Shown piece by piece: positions 28,301 to 36,809 of a stretch of DNA of 64,000 nt. Under the pieces are notes generated by a model, which saw only the letters and a program-made list of their open reading frames with translations, did no database searches and was not told where the DNA came from. The position numbers and the translations under genes were made by a program. Source of the stretch: Dendrophyllia cribrosa (taxonomy: Eukaryota > Cnidaria > Anthozoa > Scleractinia > Dendrophylliidae); contig JAJLRJ010000011.1 of assembly GCA_024195265.1 (NCBI GenBank), positions 19,278,927 to 19,342,926 on the forward strand. Direction: 5' to 3'. Position 1 is the first letter of the stretch, and the number at the start of each line of letters is the position of its first letter.

Positions 28301-31300
28301 GGGGCTCATTCCCAACCTTTTTTTTTATCAACATATTACAGTACTAACATTACATAAAAAAGCACAAAAACAAAGATGTAAATACACTGTATGTACATTT
28401 AGACTTATCTAATACTAAAAAACATAACACAAACCTCACGTATAACACCTCACATATAACAAAATAAAACATTTTCCATATAGAGCAGTTTTCAATTGAG
28501 TGTCGTAAAACCAAAACCAAAGTAATTACTCTGACCAATCACAGCAGTCGTAAACAATCCAATGAATCAATCAGAGCTCAAAGCAATTACATGTCGGCGG
28601 CGCCAAGCGCGGGAAAACGCGTGCGAGCAAGTCACGATTGGTTTTGGTTTTACTTCTGATTGGTCGAGAAAGTGGCGCGAGATTTTTTAGCCAATCACAA
28701 AGCGTAGCAATGCAAAACCAAAGCAATTGTTTAATTGCTTTCGACACTCAATTGAAAACTGCTCTAATATAGGTGATGATTTTCCGTGAAGGTGACTCCT
28801 AAGTATTGCATTGCACAATAATTTTGTGCATCATCCATGTTAAATAAAGTATGTATATGTATGTATTAGCATGTGCACAGTCTGAACCAAGGGTCCCCTT
28901 TGAAGCTAAGTTTGCCAAATAAATATTGAGTGGTTGTTTTCTCCTAAATGAGCTATCTTTTTTATTGCATAATTTTGGCTTTAACCCTATTCGGCCTTGT
29001 GGGGGGGGGGGGGGCACAAAGTGCCCGCGCTAACTTTCAACAATCATAACTTCTTTAATATGTATTCAAATGCCATCAAACTTTGTGACTTTCCCTAAAA
29101 TTTATCTGGCAACAATTTCATATGACAATTTTTTGATCACGTGACTTGACATTTCCATGGCAACAAGATTTTGACAGCTATGTTTTTAGAAATTTGCATA
29201 TTTATACCTTTGAATGAAGAAAAATAATGTTTATTGGTATAACTTTTGTATTTTTATGTCATTTAGCATTTATTTATTGGTTTTGATTAATTTTGCGTCA
29301 ATTTGGACGGTTTTTAAGAGGTTTTAAAAAAATTCAGAAATCCAAGATGGCGGATCCAAGATGGCGGCCGTATAACTAATTACCTAATAACTAAGTCATA
29401 TGACGTCATCATTCCATTGTGCGGACCACAAAGGAGACAGTTTTGGACGTACTATGTACCCTCTAGGTTTCATTGTCATAGCCTTAATGTTTTTGAAGTT
29501 ACGTACAATGTGCCCCCCCCCCCCCCCCCCCCGCCTCAGGAACTCAAAAAAAGCACAGGCCGAATAGGGTTAAAATCATTTTCTTGAAGTTAAAATTTCT
29601 TCATCAAGTAAAAATGTTATAGTGAAAACTACATACCATTACTCATGGGTATAGAATATGACCTTGAGCACCTAGAGTTCATAGATCAAAACTAACAGGA
29701 TATCACACAGAACTTTTTGGGTATTTTTAAATTAATATTTTAGATCTTACCATATCCTGTCTTGAGTTGATTGACAAATGTCTGTTAAGTCTCTTAATTG
29801 ACGGTCCAGGAAGATCAATAAATGATGTCTGAGGAAAAGTAAAACTAATTTTAGTTCTATCTAGAACCTGAGTGATTTAACCCGGGGGGGGGGGGGGGGG
29901 GGGGGGTACTCGGGTATATTTTTGGATGGGTATGTGCCGCCCGGGTATCCAAATTTGGACCCCGTTTTAGAAAGAATTTGCACTCAAAATGATACCCCGT
30001 TCTAGAAATAGGTCAATTTTTAATACCCTGTTCTAGAAGAAATGGCTGCTGATAATTTGAAGCTTTCGTGCGTTCGAAATATTATACCCCGTTCTAGGAA
30101 ATGTCTCCAAAATGGATACCCTGTTCTAGATCAGGAGTCCCAAAATCATGACCCCGTTGGGTGGCACATACATTTGTACCCGTATAGGTATTTTGGGGGA
30201 GTACCCACCCCCCCCCCCGGGATTTAACCTTGCTTATGTTTAATAAAATAATTTAACAACTTCAGCATACAAATAAGGGGACTTTGCGGGGACAGTCGAT
30301 CTGTTCAGTCTGTGACTGGATAATATTTTCATTTTGTTGCAGAATATGTCCTATGAACAGTGCAAATTTAAAACAAATTTGGGGGGAGACAAGCAGAAAT
30401 AAAGGAAACAAGCCCCCAAGTGGAAGTCTTCCCTTACACTGTATATCAATCCTGTTTGAATTTGTGGGTCAAGCCATACATGTACATTGTACACTGTAGG
30501 TAATGAAATAATAATGAAGGGGTTCGCGGAATAAGGCCCTAAGTGACTTGTGATGTGACAACAAATTCTCCCTGTGTTTCACAAGAGAATACAAGGTAAC
30601 TTGGAATGAGAATCTAGCAGTTTATCAGAAGCCACTTAGGGCTTTTTTCCAGGCACCCCATCAATTATTGTTTTTCTGGAAACAAGACCTTGTTTGTCAT
30701 TTTAATATTAAAATTTATAATTATGTCCTTGGAACAAGCTCTGGTGTCCCCTGGTGTGTGCTAACTATTAGCAACAAATCAATGATTGCAGATGAAATGA
30801 CTGTATACTTATAATGTCATTTTATTATTAATAACTATACAGTAACGAGGTTTGCCAAAGTTGTCAGTGACCATTCTCAAATTGGAAGAAATTTAGTTCT
30901 TAAAACAAACAAACCTGTCAGTACAGTGAGCAAACAGAAATATGGTTTTGACCCAAGCTTAAAGTGCCTATGAAATGAAATTTATTTTTTGATGTATCGA
31001 AAGTTTCACCTTTTTAGACCTTGGAATAAAAGGTTTAAAGTGTTAGGGACGATGCGAAATGCTTTTTTTATGGTCTCAAAGTTTGGTTGTTGGCGCTAAA
31101 AAGTGGCTCCAATTTGTGCGCGGCCAAAACCAGTGTCATATTACACTGTGACGTAAATAGTTGTACAAACTGCTGCGGGAATATAGAGAACAAGAGAGCT
31201 GACAAGAGACGTCGCTAGAGGTGGACCAATATTATGTGGCGAGCGGCCCCAAACATACGAGATATTAGAATTCTTCGATAACAGAGGGTGTAACAAAGCT

Positions 31301-34300
31301 TTATTTTGCTCCTGAGGAAAATAGCCCGGCTAAATACACGAAATTTGTCCGTCGACATCGGAAAGGGTACGTCAAGCGATGTTGTTTTCAATGAAAGCGC
31401 TTATTGTTAAGATTAATATTATTTTGCAAAAGAAAATAACATTCCGGCCGGTGAGGCCGTTTAATCAAGCATAATTTTTCCAATCCATATCCTGTTGGGA
31501 AGTTCCTTCAAGCCTCGGCTCGACTGGAGAGCCGTCGAAGTCAGTGAGGCCTACAAAAATATACTGATTCGATCGGCACTGACTGGCGAGCCGATGATAT
31601 AAATGTTTATACGGTATTCCGAATTATAAAATTCAAAGTGCAGCGACGCAAGTGTTCACTGGAAGGCGTCTATTCTACGGAACATCTATCAAAAATCTAC
31701 ACGTACAAATGCGTAAGACTATTCGAAACAAAATACATCGCTGAATCATTGCGTGTTCGATCAGATCAATTTTTATACAATGAAATATAAATCAGACATA
31801 AATGTAAACACGATACTTTGAACTCACTTACAAGCCGCCAAGTGGTTAAAATTTTCAGAAACGATCAATCGCTGGCAAGACACTGAACTAAGAAGCATAA
31901 TTATTACGTATATACTTGAGTTCAAACATTTTGAATAAATAAATAAAAAAATACGCTATCAAGGCACCTTGCACATTCAATTCAGCAAGCCGCCTAAAAA
32001 ACACCACCTCGGATATGCATAACATATCAGTATAATTTAGAAACTTTCAACTAGCAAGCCGCCAAGACATATCCTTCGCATTGAAAAAAGAACTTTAAGT
32101 AGACGAGCGACTGTGCCAAGCCGATAAAATAAGTTCATAACCTCCACGCGCGATCAATGAACTTCAGAGAAGACCGGCCGAGTCACTAATGCGCTAATAT
32201 CATGATTGTTTGTACTACAAATATATCGTTCGCGTTCGATAAACGCTAGTCAACGAGCCACTAAAAAGAAATAACAAAAACGCCTCTGCGTTCAATAAGC
32301 TTACAACTCAACTGGCGAACCACTGAGACGCTGTGCTACTGAAATGTATACCTTTCACGTTCAATAATCTAAATGATCAAAGTCCGTCTTCTTCATGTTC
32401 ACTTCCTTCGCTCAAGCGGCATAGTTGGTTCGTCTCGCTACGGCAAAACTACAGTGGACACGATCATTTCAGTTGATCAAGAGTGATCCGAAACTGATCC
32501 TCTTCACCTTCAGAGGACTGTAAAGAAACAAATTAGGCGCTGTCTGACATTTGTACAGCCAAAAACGTTGGCAAAATGACCATCACGCTAAAGGATTCCA
32601 AGGGAATTATAGCGTAAACAAACCAATGTGTCATACTATTTACGTAATTTACGTCATCACGCACGCCCACTCGCCCCCAGGCTCTCCAAAAATTGGAGCC
32701 ACTTTTCAACCGAAGTGACGCATCTTCGAGGGGCTAAAAAACCGATTTTCTTTCTTTTCCTCGGGAAATGATTATTGTTTTCGTTCTTTGGACATAATAA
32801 ACTAATGAAAAACGAAGAAAAAAAATTCATTTCATAGGCACTTTAAAGCCAAAAAGTGTACACTTGAACCTCCTTTAATAATGGACACTAAAGGGACAGT
32901 CCAAAGTGTCCATATTATACAGGTTGGGATTGTATGAATTTGGTATCTTCAGGACCATGGGAACTGTCTGTTATAGAGAGGTATCCATAAGGAGATTGAG
33001 GTTCAACATTACTGTACATGTAGTTCAGCCACAAAACATAGAGAGACCATTGTAAACATTCTGTTTATCATTACCTTGGGCTCCAGTGCAGACAGTTTCT
33101 CAAGCTTCTTAAAATCAAGGCTTGGTTTCTTGTTAAAATAAACATAGCAAAGCTTGGCTTTGTCCATGAGTGAGAACAGGAGGAAAGAATCTGTTACAAT
33201 TGCTGAAAATAAACCATTTTTCGTACATTGAGGAAATAATTCTGCTCCACAATACATGTACATCGACACATTCAGAAATAGTTTTTCCATAGTACTTTCA
33301 TGTGGTACATGCTGTGGATGAAATCCTAAAGGATAAGAGTTTTTTAAAAACATTTATACACTGAGATTATGTTACATACCTTGGTTAATTTGGTCTGGAA
33401 TTTTCCCTGCTAAGCTTTTATCGACTGAGATTCTTTCAATATCCCCTGAGTTGAAAGACACAAGGATAGAGACCAGAGCTCCATTACTTAATAGCAACTG
33501 GTGAAAAAATACACAACATATTCAAAGAAATTAGGTCTACAACAATCGTTTGATGAAAATTTCATTCACTGAAAATAAAAAGAACCACACACACCTGACT
33601 ACTACGTAAAGTCCTCCATCGAATGTCAATTACTTTACAATGTTGAAGCATGTCCTAAAAAAAAATGATGTGGTAAAGATTAGGGCTGGCCCTTAATTTT
33701 AGCTACAATTTTTGTTTACAAGCATGAAGGAACCAGGTTCATTACGAGTAGTCTGAGTTCTACATGTTAATCAATACAAGATCCTTTGGTTTTTAGTTTC
33801 TCTATTTCCAACATCTGTATCCATGATGCTGAAATAGTATACAAATGAAAAATATTTTATTAATATTATTCAATTTTCTAACCTCAAACTCCTTTAATGA
33901 ATCTCTTAGCTTTTCAGGTCTTCGGTTCCTTGGTGTCCATGAAACTCCCCTTTCCTCGCCCCACAGTCTTCTTTGTTCAGAGTAGGCTTCCTCTCCAGTG
34001 GAGCCTGTCAAACAAACAATTCATGGCTGGTCAAGCTTTGATTGGCAGCTGCTTATCATGACCCACCTGGAAAACTTCACCAACTGTAAAGCTTAAGCTT
34101 TGTGATCTCAAAAGATAATACACATGCTACAATTACGATTTTAAAAATGTACTAGTTGATTTATGATGTTTACTCTGGAAGGTTGCATGGTACATGTAGT
34201 TTTATGCAATCATGAGCATCACATATCACATCATATTTTACAGACTTACTCATTTTCCTTTATAAAAAGTAGGTACAGTGTAGAGCAAATATGGCCAATT

Positions 34301-36599
34301 TGATTTGCTTTTTTTTACCGGTAATTACAACCTGATAGAAATCACTCAAATGAGTTTGTGGCTCCTAAACTTCATTGTGTCATTTCACCAGTTTATCTCT
34401 CAACAGGTGCAGCTAATGCTGTTTGCAATTGATATTGTATGATTATGATGTTGCACAACATTCATGGCCGCTTTGATAACAACAGTTGAACATGATGCTT
34501 CGTGCAATGTTGCACAGTCAGACTCAGTGTATCTAAACCTTTAAATTTAAATGCGAAAACCATACTGTAATAGTACCTGAACCGGAAGCCTTTTCATGGT
34601 AAACATGTGTCCCAATGTCAGAGCCTAAGAGAGAAATCCAGAAGCATGCAATTAAGGTAATTCCCTCGAAAAAGATCTTATACTAAACTTTTTTTCAAAC
34701 TTGGTACGATTGATAACCATGCTTAGAACATTCAAAAAATGCAATAAAAAGAGAGGGTCACCATGCTTGTTTTTACACTACATGCCCGTTATTTATAGGG
34801 TCTTTATAGCGACTTTTTATAATTGCGCGGAAAATGTTCAAAACTCGAACGTCGAGAAAGGGATTGTTATTACCTGCAGAAAACTATGATTACTATTGAA
34901 ATTTTAACATTAGATATTTGATTATGCAACATTCTTTCGGGGAAGTCATTTCAAATTGCCGGTCTTACAAATTTTGCAAGGAAATCAGACTGCTTCGGCG
35001 TCACCACATACTCCTCATTGGCTCCAAATACAGAGTTTCATGTGATTTACACAGAATTAATACAAGTTCTACCACTAAACTTTTTTCAGCTTAAAATATG
35101 TTTTTTACAGTCCTATAACGAGTAAATTACATTAATAAAAAATAGGGGTCACCTTGCTCGTTTAGGAGAAAACAATCTCTTATTCATTTGGCCAACTTAA
35201 CCTCAAAGGAAAACCTTCTTGGTTCGGACTGTGCGTGCGCTCGTGCGCGCGCTAATGATGCAAGAAATTATGCGCAGTACGTGATGCGCAATGCAATACT
35301 AAGGAATGACCTTAAATGGCTTATATAGGTGGAATGGAAAATATCACGGCATCATCCCGAACCCAGACAATTTTGTGTTTAGCAATGACACTGTCAAGTT
35401 TGTGGGATTCAAGATCACCCCATGCAAGAAGTACATGTGAATTGATGCAATCTGCGACTTTCTGACACCAACCAACATATAAACAGGTGTGCGCTCCTGG
35501 TTTGGCTCATCAACTGGGATAATAAGCTCAACCAGCTTTTCTACGAGTCCAAGTCAGTGATCATCAGCAAGATCAAGGAGGGCATCCACATTTTTGACAA
35601 ATCCATACCAACTTGCCTCAGGCCATAGATCGATGAAAGAGTGCCATTGGATACTGGCTCTTTCAAAAGCACTGCCAGTATTCATCCACTGAACCCTTCT
35701 GTTACCCACAGGCTGGAAAATAGCACTTGTTGGGAGCTGCTTCACTCATGCTGCTGAGTCATGCAATGCCCCAGTTGAGGGAGGGGCCCTCACTGTAGTT
35801 GCTGCCCTTGACAAAGCTAGATTCTTTGTCCTCGGCTGCAGTAACCTGATCATTGCGGTAGATCACAAGCCCTTGCTCAAGGTACTCGGTGATCAGTCTT
35901 TTTAGGCTCAGTAACCTCAAAAAGAAGATGCTACACTATAGATTCAGAATATTTGGTATACTGTGCATCCCTGGCATGTGACACAAAGCTGCTGGTTCTG
36001 TTTCCAGTGCCACTAAGCCAGACATGCCGATATTTCCAGATGATGTTCCAGCCACAAATGATTCAGTCATCCCATTCAGGGCACTTTTATTACATCTCAA
36101 AAGTTAAAAAAAACTGACGATTCGGATTTAAACATAAGACTTAAGCTTAAATCTCTGCAGATCGACGGATCCGGTGTTTAAAATGCCCCTATGCCGCTAC
36201 TCATCCCACTCTTTAATATATAGAGATTCTAAATTTAGTCTTTAGAGAATTTAAACAGAATTTTATGAAGTGGTCGGTGGAGAACGAGGAGTGAGGTGCG
36301 AGATCGCGGAAATTTGATTCTATTCTTTTCAATTCTTTTGTAGAACGAGGCATTGAGACAGTAAGCTCTATTCTTATTCAATGAGATGCAAATTAGTATC
36401 TTCCAATTTTCTGCAATCCCGCACCTTGGAGAGAACGAGGCTCTTCTTTTTATTGGTAAACAAATAGTAAAGCTTATTGTGAGCAAGAATTGTGCTTCAC
36501 TCCTAAAACTAGTGAATTATTGAGAATTTTGTACCTACCTGTACTAGCAGCAAACTTCCTTAATGACCAGAAATGTAAATGGCCAAGTAAGCTGGCCAT
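1081..36599 (-). CDS. WDPCP: WDPCP / Fritz homologue, WD-repeat planar cell polarity effector (multi-exon, two or more exons unlocated)
   Basis: WDPCP is a cytoplasmic WD40 protein that controls septin/actin organisation, planar cell polarity and ciliogenesis as part of the CPLANE module. Exons found, 5' to 3' on the minus strand: 36599-36539, 34624-34577, 34004-33883, 33654-33595, 33497-33380, 33202-33075, 29828-29751, 28223-28123, 25636-25574, 24452-24353, 22872-22836, 22440-22370, 21265-21215, 20324-20253, 19404-19313, 16151-16017, 11621-11507, 10555-10432, 10082-10019, 8795-8699, 7997-7788 and 1155-1081 (stop). All have AG/GT borders. Phases agree across all junctions except two: between 16017 and 11621, and between 7788 and 1155. 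A short exon is missing at each. Diagnostic segments are NRRPEKLRDSLKEFE near the N terminus, SEEAWPWSPMTGEKDRANL, SFYAPSRPLSD, and the C terminus NLKIVHFGVV. The start ATG is chosen because HLHFWSLRKF follows it, matching the vertebrate N terminus. Introns are full of mobile elements. Assignment is by remembered homology. Confidence 0.93.
2420..2525 (-). repeat. tRNA-derived SINE fragment
   Basis: On the minus strand an A-box-like TAGCTCAGTGGTTAGAGCA (about 2498-2518) is followed ~35 nt later by a degenerate B box GGTTTTAATCC (about 2456-2467). The acceptor stem does not close and the B box is mutated, so this is a tRNA-derived repeat head and not a working tRNA gene. Confidence 0.5.
2957..3873 (-). 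pseudogene. Penelope-like element, RT C-terminus plus GIY-YIG endonuclease, broken
   Basis: Read on the minus strand, this is the 3' half of a Penelope-like retroelement polyprotein. The reverse transcriptase thumb region begins near 3873 (AFLDTSVCREPEGRLTTSVY, then YRKPTHTDQYLAYDSHH) and runs through 3726-3400. The GIY-YIG part follows (GVVYRIPCE, then KVYIGETGRS in another frame) and the tail SAVSEHADETGHYPIWN, ending in a stop near 2957. A frameshift lies between GVVYRIPCE and KVYIGE at about 3380, so the open frame is split into two overlapping pieces. The 5' part of the RT is absent. GIY-YIG endonucleases nick target DNA for insertion in this family. It lies in the last WDPCP intron. Confidence 0.85.
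3877..4530 (+). pseudogene. Second Penelope-like fragment, inverted relative to the first
   Basis: The plus strand repeats the C-terminal part of the element at 2957-3873 in opposite orientation. The shared parts are YIQGVSEPLRRCLEQQGIRT, the GIY-YIG region, SAVSEHAHETGHYPIWNEFK, and RLHPNNINRDSGIEIPEAWM, down to about 4430. It carries the same frameshift in the GIY-YIG region as the minus copy, plus further damage near 3985-4015 that creates a stop. Downstream, 4486-4530 carries a hammerhead-like tail. The two fragments meet almost head to head around 3875. Confidence 0.83.
4486..4530 (+). ncRNA. Degenerate hammerhead ribozyme at the Penelope-like tail
   Basis: Stem I is ATCGC/GCGAT, then CTGAAGA (CUGANGA core), stem II GACT ... 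AGTC with a ten-base loop, then an A-rich AAAAACGTC where GAAACGTC is expected. The stems still pair but the invariant G of GAAA is lost, so this copy is probably inactive. It follows the GIY-YIG coding remnant by about 60 bp, tying the hammerhead family in this window to the Penelope-like element. Confidence 0.6.
4650..4931 (+). mobile_element. 282-bp MITE, copy 1
   Basis: This non-coding element starts GAGCAGTTTTCAATTGA and ends with its inverse, flanked on both sides by TA. The interior carries several internal inverted CCAAT-like blocks (ATTGGTC, GACCAATCA). Copies of exactly the same length lie at 13475-13756 (same orientation) and 28483-28764 (inverted). The TA target duplication suggests mobilisation by a Tc1/mariner-like transposase. 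Confidence 0.85.
5930..6530 (+). repeat. Dispersed repeat with tandem sub-units (GTGTGACCATTCAAATGAAA family)
   Basis: Blocks of roughly 100-180 bp contain TATGGTGTGACCATTCAAAT and GCAGTACTTTTGCATGGTAC, and end near CTTGGGAGT...GGGTTAA. They occur at about 5930-6118 and twice at 6240-6535. Related blocks are at 38508-38655, 39866-39920, 45080-45255 and as a tandem array at 49030-49520. Open frames here are repeat artefacts. The flanking 4940-5900 is AT-rich intron with nothing recognisable. Confidence 0.6.
6537..7260. repeat. Tandem duplication of a ~380-bp segment with a SINE-like B box
   Basis: Two adjacent diverged copies (about 6537-6925 and 6926-7260) share AAACCTGTGCTCTTTT, TTTTGTAGATGTATTAA, AATGCTGGCAATGCACTG and TTTGGTGGCTCCATGA. 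On the minus strand each contains GCACAGGTTTGAATCC-like sequence resembling a tRNA B box, so the unit may be an old tRNA-derived repeat. Confidence 0.55.
10778..10834. repeat. 14-bp tandem repeat
   Basis: About four copies of GATGTATAATTTA sit head to tail, one with a single-base change. It is an intronic minisatellite with no coding content. Confidence 0.8.
10907..11056. mobile_element. Fold-back MITE ('GTTGTGGTTC' family)
   Basis: Two arms of about 65 bp are inverted copies around a short centre near 10985. The outer ends read GTATCTGTTGTGGTTC and GAACCACAACATATAC; the inner arms carry CCTTGTCTCAGA/TCTGAGACAGAGG. Relatives are at 18744-18913, 20573-20929, 24500-24642 and, more diverged, 42344-42490. 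It has no open frame of its own. Confidence 0.75.
12948..13086. mobile_element. ~140-bp MITE ('AAGCCCTAAGTGAC' family), copy 1
   Basis: The ends are GGTGCGTGGAATAAGGCCC and an inverted GGGCTTTTTTCCAGGCACC. The interior has TTCTCCCTGTGTTTTACAAG and GGAATGAGAATCTAGCA. A second copy with the same internal order is at 30519-30659. It is non-coding. Confidence 0.75.
13475..13756 (+). mobile_element. 282-bp MITE, copy 2
   Basis: Same length, terminal inverted repeats and orientation as the copy at 4650-4931, differing by only a few bases, with TA on both flanks. A tRNA-like B box (GGTTCGAATCCC, about 13796-13810) follows shortly after it and is a separate, headless SINE remnant. Confidence 0.85.
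14032..14082. repeat. Perfect 25-bp-arm palindrome
   Basis: The arms TTGAGGAAATTTTAACTATT... and its exact inverse meet around a single A. The palindrome lies at the left edge of a ~900-bp TA/CAATAG-rich stretch (to about 14925) that ends ATTGTTACAGCCTTA and may be a degraded hAT-like element, but I could not pair convincing termini. Confidence 0.6.
14928..14962. repeat. (TATG)n microsatellite
   Basis: About eight copies of the tetranucleotide TATG in a row. Related short TATG runs appear near 14008 and 28850, each close to other repeat edges. Confidence 0.9.
16349..16693. mobile_element. Short TIR element, TTAAAGTGCATA family
   Basis: The left end is TTAAAGTGCATAATATGAAG and the right end is its inverse, CTTCATATGCACTTTAA. 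The termini resemble those of the 1.9-kb element at 30959-32846 (TTAAAGTGCCTATGAAATGA), so both may be moved by the same transposase. There is no open frame. Confidence 0.65.
17081..17832 (-). mobile_element. TIR element carrying a RecQ-like helicase fragment
   Basis: Imperfect inverted repeats of about 60 bp bound the segment; both contain GGAAAACGGACGTCTGCGAA or its inverse, plus GATTTCCTTGCTCCC. The minus strand between them encodes KVIIISLLKTLMEDQVQFL, LGLSAVALHDEQSEE and TYLFTSPER. These resemble the RecQ helicase core from motif Ia to around motif II-III. The Walker A region and everything after motif III are missing and frames are interrupted (17217-17564 and 17561-17893). A captured, dead helicase fragment in a non-autonomous transposon is the simplest reading. 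Confidence 0.65.
18505..18675 (+). mobile_element. MITE ('CACCTTATTCCAAAATGG' family), right end missing
   Basis: It begins TATACACCTTATTCCAAAAT and includes TTAGCCTTCTTGGCC and the inverted GGCCAAGAGGGCTAATT. The right inverted repeat found in the copy at 20622-20808 is absent here, so this copy is truncated. Confidence 0.7.
18744..18913. mobile_element. Fold-back MITE ('GTTGTGGTTC' family)
   Basis: The arms start GTATATGTTGTGGTTCAAAT and end with the inverse, and continue as nearly complete inverted copies to a short centre at about 18825. This is the cleanest copy of the family in the window. Confidence 0.8.
19437..19650. repeat. Tandem duplication, ~107-bp unit
   Basis: Two nearly identical head-to-tail copies share GCATTGACTTTGTTGGTCAG and TATAGGAATGGTTAATCCA. 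Very few differences separate them, so the duplication is recent. It lies in a WDPCP intron and is non-coding. Confidence 0.85.
19871..20217 (+). mobile_element. tRNA-derived SINE
   Basis: The head has an A box (GGTTAGCTCAGTGGTAGAGC) and a B box (GGTTCAAACC) at tRNA-like spacing. A ~280-bp tRNA-unrelated body follows, ending in an (AAAG)-type tail near 20205. The presence of body and tail separates it from a tRNA gene. It would be transcribed by RNA polymerase III from the internal boxes and mobilised by a LINE. Confidence 0.8.
20573..20929. mobile_element. Fold-back MITE interrupted by another MITE
   Basis: The outer parts form a GTTGTAGGTT-type fold-back: TATATGTTGTAGGTTAG on the left, the inverse on the right, with inner arms TTTCCTTTGTCCCAGA/TCTCAGACAAAGGAAA. 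The left arm is split at 20620 by the element at 20622-20808. Confidence 0.8.
20622..20808. mobile_element. 187-bp MITE nested in a fold-back MITE
   Basis: The ends are CATACACCTTATTCCAAAAT and its inverse, each flanked by TA (20620-20621 and 20809-20810). Removing one TA plus the element restores the left arm of the host fold-back repeat, which shows the order of insertion. Confidence 0.85.
23007..23043 (-). ncRNA. Candidate hammerhead ribozyme, minus strand
   Basis: On the minus strand: TTTCA (stem I 5'), CTGAAGA core, stem II GGGC-CAA-GCCC, GAAACGTC, then TGAAA (stem I 3'). Every invariant core position I know is present and both stems pair fully. Stem III is again just ACGT. Stem sequences differ from the copy at 743-780 while pairing is kept. 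Confidence 0.72.
24500..24642. mobile_element. Fold-back MITE, related family
   Basis: Inverted arms TGTCAAAATTTGCCTTGGTT and its inverse enclose a short centre with TTATCAT repeats; the right edge still reads CCCACAACATA like the GTTGTGGTTC family. Confidence 0.7.
24937..25345. repeat. Dispersed 'attctagac' repeat with long C run
   Basis: It carries repeated CTATTCTAGAC/CTATCCTAGAC words, TACCCTTCACAGCGGCACAT and a terminal run of about 30 C at 25313-25342. It matches 60-250 in order of blocks. It is non-coding. Confidence 0.65.
28483..28764 (-). mobile_element. 282-bp MITE, copy 3 (inverted)
   Basis: This is the reverse complement of the elements at 4650-4931 and 13475-13756, again exactly 282 bp between TA flanks. 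Confidence 0.85.
28980..29574. mobile_element. ~595-bp TIR element, TTTAACCCTATTCGGCC ends
   Basis: The left end TTTAACCCTATTCGGCCT and the right end AGGCCGAATAGGGTTAAA are perfect inverted repeats, each followed inward by a G or C run. The interior has CCAAGATGGCGGATCCAAGA but no open frame. Confidence 0.8.
29880..30230. repeat. G-run/C-run bounded 'ccccgttctaga' repeat
   Basis: It starts with a run of about 24 G, ends with a C run, and holds at least five spaced TACCCCGTTCTAGA-like words about 30-40 bp apart. It is related to 60-250 and 24937-25345. Confidence 0.65.
30519..30659. mobile_element. ~140-bp MITE ('AAGCCCTAAGTGAC' family), copy 2
   Basis: Same ends and internal order as 12948-13086, with GGGGTTCGCGGAATAAGGCC on the left and CTTTTTTCCAGGCACCCC on the right. 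Confidence 0.78.
30959..32846. mobile_element. ~1.9-kb non-autonomous TIR element with internal degenerate repeats
   Basis: The left end TTAAAGTGCCTATGAAATGA and the right end TCATTTCATAGGCACTTTAA are inverted repeats. A second inverted pair, AAAGTGGCTCCAATTT and its inverse, lies ~130 bp inside each end. Between about 31500 and 32400 there is a series of irregular ~80-100 bp units around GCAAGCCGCC / GGCGAGCC words. No open frame above 60 codons lies inside it. It occupies a WDPCP intron. Confidence 0.7.
35320..36090 (+). pseudogene. Gypsy-type pol relic (RT to RNase H)
   Basis: In broken plus-strand frames the sequence reads NGKYHGIIPNPDNFVFSNDT then VKFVGFKIT (RT C-terminal region), and later ARFFVLGCSNLIIAVDHKPL followed by LKVLGD (RNase H-like region), with the post-RNase H tail up to about 36090. 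Several stops and frameshifts interrupt it. The order matches the RT-RNase H core of Ty3/Gypsy-type retroelements. It lies inside the first WDPCP intron. Confidence 0.72.
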
Positions 36600-36809
36600 T
36601 TGACCAACCAAGGCTACTTAACGAAAATAAGCATTACACTGCATGTACTGTCACGGCACAAACCTTGTTGACATCTGAGCCAGCTGGGACCTAGCGGTTA
36701 GCGGAAATGCAATTTTTGTCATGCGTATCGCTCGGGAGACTATATGGTGGCTTAACATGAAGTACTTCCCAGAGTGTGGTTTGTGTTCGACAAGAAAACG
36801 TTTTAATAT
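36600..36809. promoter_or_regulatory. Shared divergent promoter region WDPCP/NCDN
   Basis: Only 210 bp separate the WDPCP start codon (minus, 36599) from the NCDN start codon (plus, 36810). No TATA box is convincing on either side. Head-to-head spacing this short implies a bidirectional promoter and overlapping 5' UTR space. The exact transcription starts cannot be read from sequence. Confidence 0.6.
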
